Positions 63,471 through 64,000 of a DNA stretch of 64,000 nt are shown here, piece by piece. The notes below the pieces were generated by a model. It did no database searches. It saw only the letters and a list, made by a program, of their open reading frames with translations, and had not been told where the DNA came from. Location: the NCBI GenBank assembly GCA_027946365.1, contig JAPEUQ010000002.1, positions 248,001 to 312,000 of the forward strand, written 5' to 3'. Both the position numbers and the translations under genes were made by a program. This stretch comes from Kalmusia sp. IMI 367209 (taxonomy: Eukaryota; Ascomycota; Dothideomycetes; Pleosporales; Didymosphaeriaceae). Numbering within the stretch: the first letter of the stretch is position 1; each line of letters opens with the position of its first letter.

Positions 63471-64000
63471 TTAGGATGACTTACTATATCGATAAGAGGT
63501 GGAGGATTCGGAGAGCTCCGTGTAGACCCTCCGATCGCAATCAAAGCCGGTCCAGCGCTCTAGTACGTGGTTGAGGTAATGTATCGCGCTCATGACATCG
63601 TTGCGCAGACAGCGGGTGTCGTGTGCATCGGCAAAAACGTAGACATCCAAAAGTCTGTCCAGTATCTTGTCGTAGGATTTGCGTAGAGACTCAACCTCTG
63701 TGCTCTTCTGCCAAGTCTCCAGGACTTCTAGATCGAGGTCACTTGTATTCTGTGCCGGCGACGATGTAACCCTTGCCGCAGCAGCCATTTCTGTGGATGT
63801 GTTCGACGAGGTATCTCTTCGCTGGTTCGCTGCTATGTGTCTCTCGGTGCATGAAGGGTCGGGAACGGTGTTTCGAGCGCATTGGGCGTATAGCCACTGC
63901 ACGAAGATCTTGAGGATTGCTGGTCTTGTCTCGGTCAAACGAATGATACCATCAGTACTCTCTTAGTACTCGCTACTGAAGCTCCTCTAAAATCATCAGA
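63471..64000 (-). CDS. BTB/POZ-like protein, 5' part beyond the window
   Basis: Minus-strand frame with the BTB pattern DGIIRLTETRPAILKIFVQWLYAQ followed by a long polar loop, then a helix that fits the end of a BTB fold (ILDRLLDVYVFADAHDTRCL, DVMSAIHYLNHVLER). A TACTAAG at about 63962-63968 may be the acceptor of an intron, with the first exon outside the window. The 3' end is uncertain: a GTAAGT donor near 63487 suggests the tail continues in an exon further downstream. So this is an internal or 3' fragment. The product would be the second BTB protein in the window. Confidence 0.55.

Noticed and set aside
1..64000. tRNA, rRNA and CRISPR features
   Set aside because: I looked for T-arm-like GGTTCGA motifs with stems, rRNA-like sequences and spaced direct repeats and found none that fold or repeat as needed.

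Overview
This is eukaryotic nuclear DNA from a filamentous ascomycete. Most genes carry 0-3 short GT-AG introns (about 45-130 nt), starts often sit in CACCATGG-like contexts, and both strands are used with genes roughly every 1.7 kb. The mix of CBM35-GH26 mannanase, DUF7580-type, HET, C2H2/WD40, F-box and BTB genes is typical of Pezizomycotina, and Dothideomycetes is my best guess (inference). I recognised no rRNA, tRNA, CRISPR or complete autonomous transposon.

Layout. 0-13.6 kb is accessory-like: a frameshifted 2-hydroxyacid dehydrogenase, an SDR, a decayed F-box gene, a membrane-anchored pepsin-like protein with a degenerate first active site, a Ser/Thr-rich wall protein, a BTB protein with an 18-bp minisatellite, an alpha/beta hydrolase and an F-box protein. 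13.6-17 kb holds a secreted CBM35-GH26 mannanase divergent from a DUF4185-like protein. 17.6-25.3 kb is housekeeping: aspartokinase with Gcn4/CPC1-type promoter sites, a BUR1/CDK9 kinase, a tiny complex I subunit, a hypothetical protein and an AT-hook protein. 26-31.2 kb is a divergent pair: a C2H2 zinc-finger protein ending in seven WD40 repeats, and a DUF7580/HeLo-like protein. This is the best candidate for a non-self recognition or cell-death module. A 1.8 kb AT-rich gene-free stretch follows.

33-46 kb has two hypothetical proteins, a CFA-synthase-like methyltransferase, RFC3 divergent from ARPC3 (cell-cycle boxes between them), TRM6 with a homopolymer frameshift, and a MINDY deubiquitinase with a CaaX end. 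46.5-52.3 kb has a 3beta-HSD-like enzyme, a HET-domain-only fragment, a membrane-anchored M24 peptidase, a MITE-like element and a P450. 52.4-64 kb has a SUKH/SMI1 protein, Swi5 with a long disordered N-terminus, a YTP1-like membrane protein, a metallo-beta-lactamase-fold protein, a hybrid histidine kinase and the 3' part of a BTB gene.

Quality note. Two otherwise well-conserved genes (2-hydroxyacid dehydrogenase and TRM6) are broken by single-base shifts, two of the three in homopolymer runs, and each becomes an intact frame when the extra bases are ignored. This points to sequencing error at least in TRM6, a subunit essential in yeast. Exon coordinates were worked out by eye from splice signals and phase; all phases add up to whole codons for the models given.
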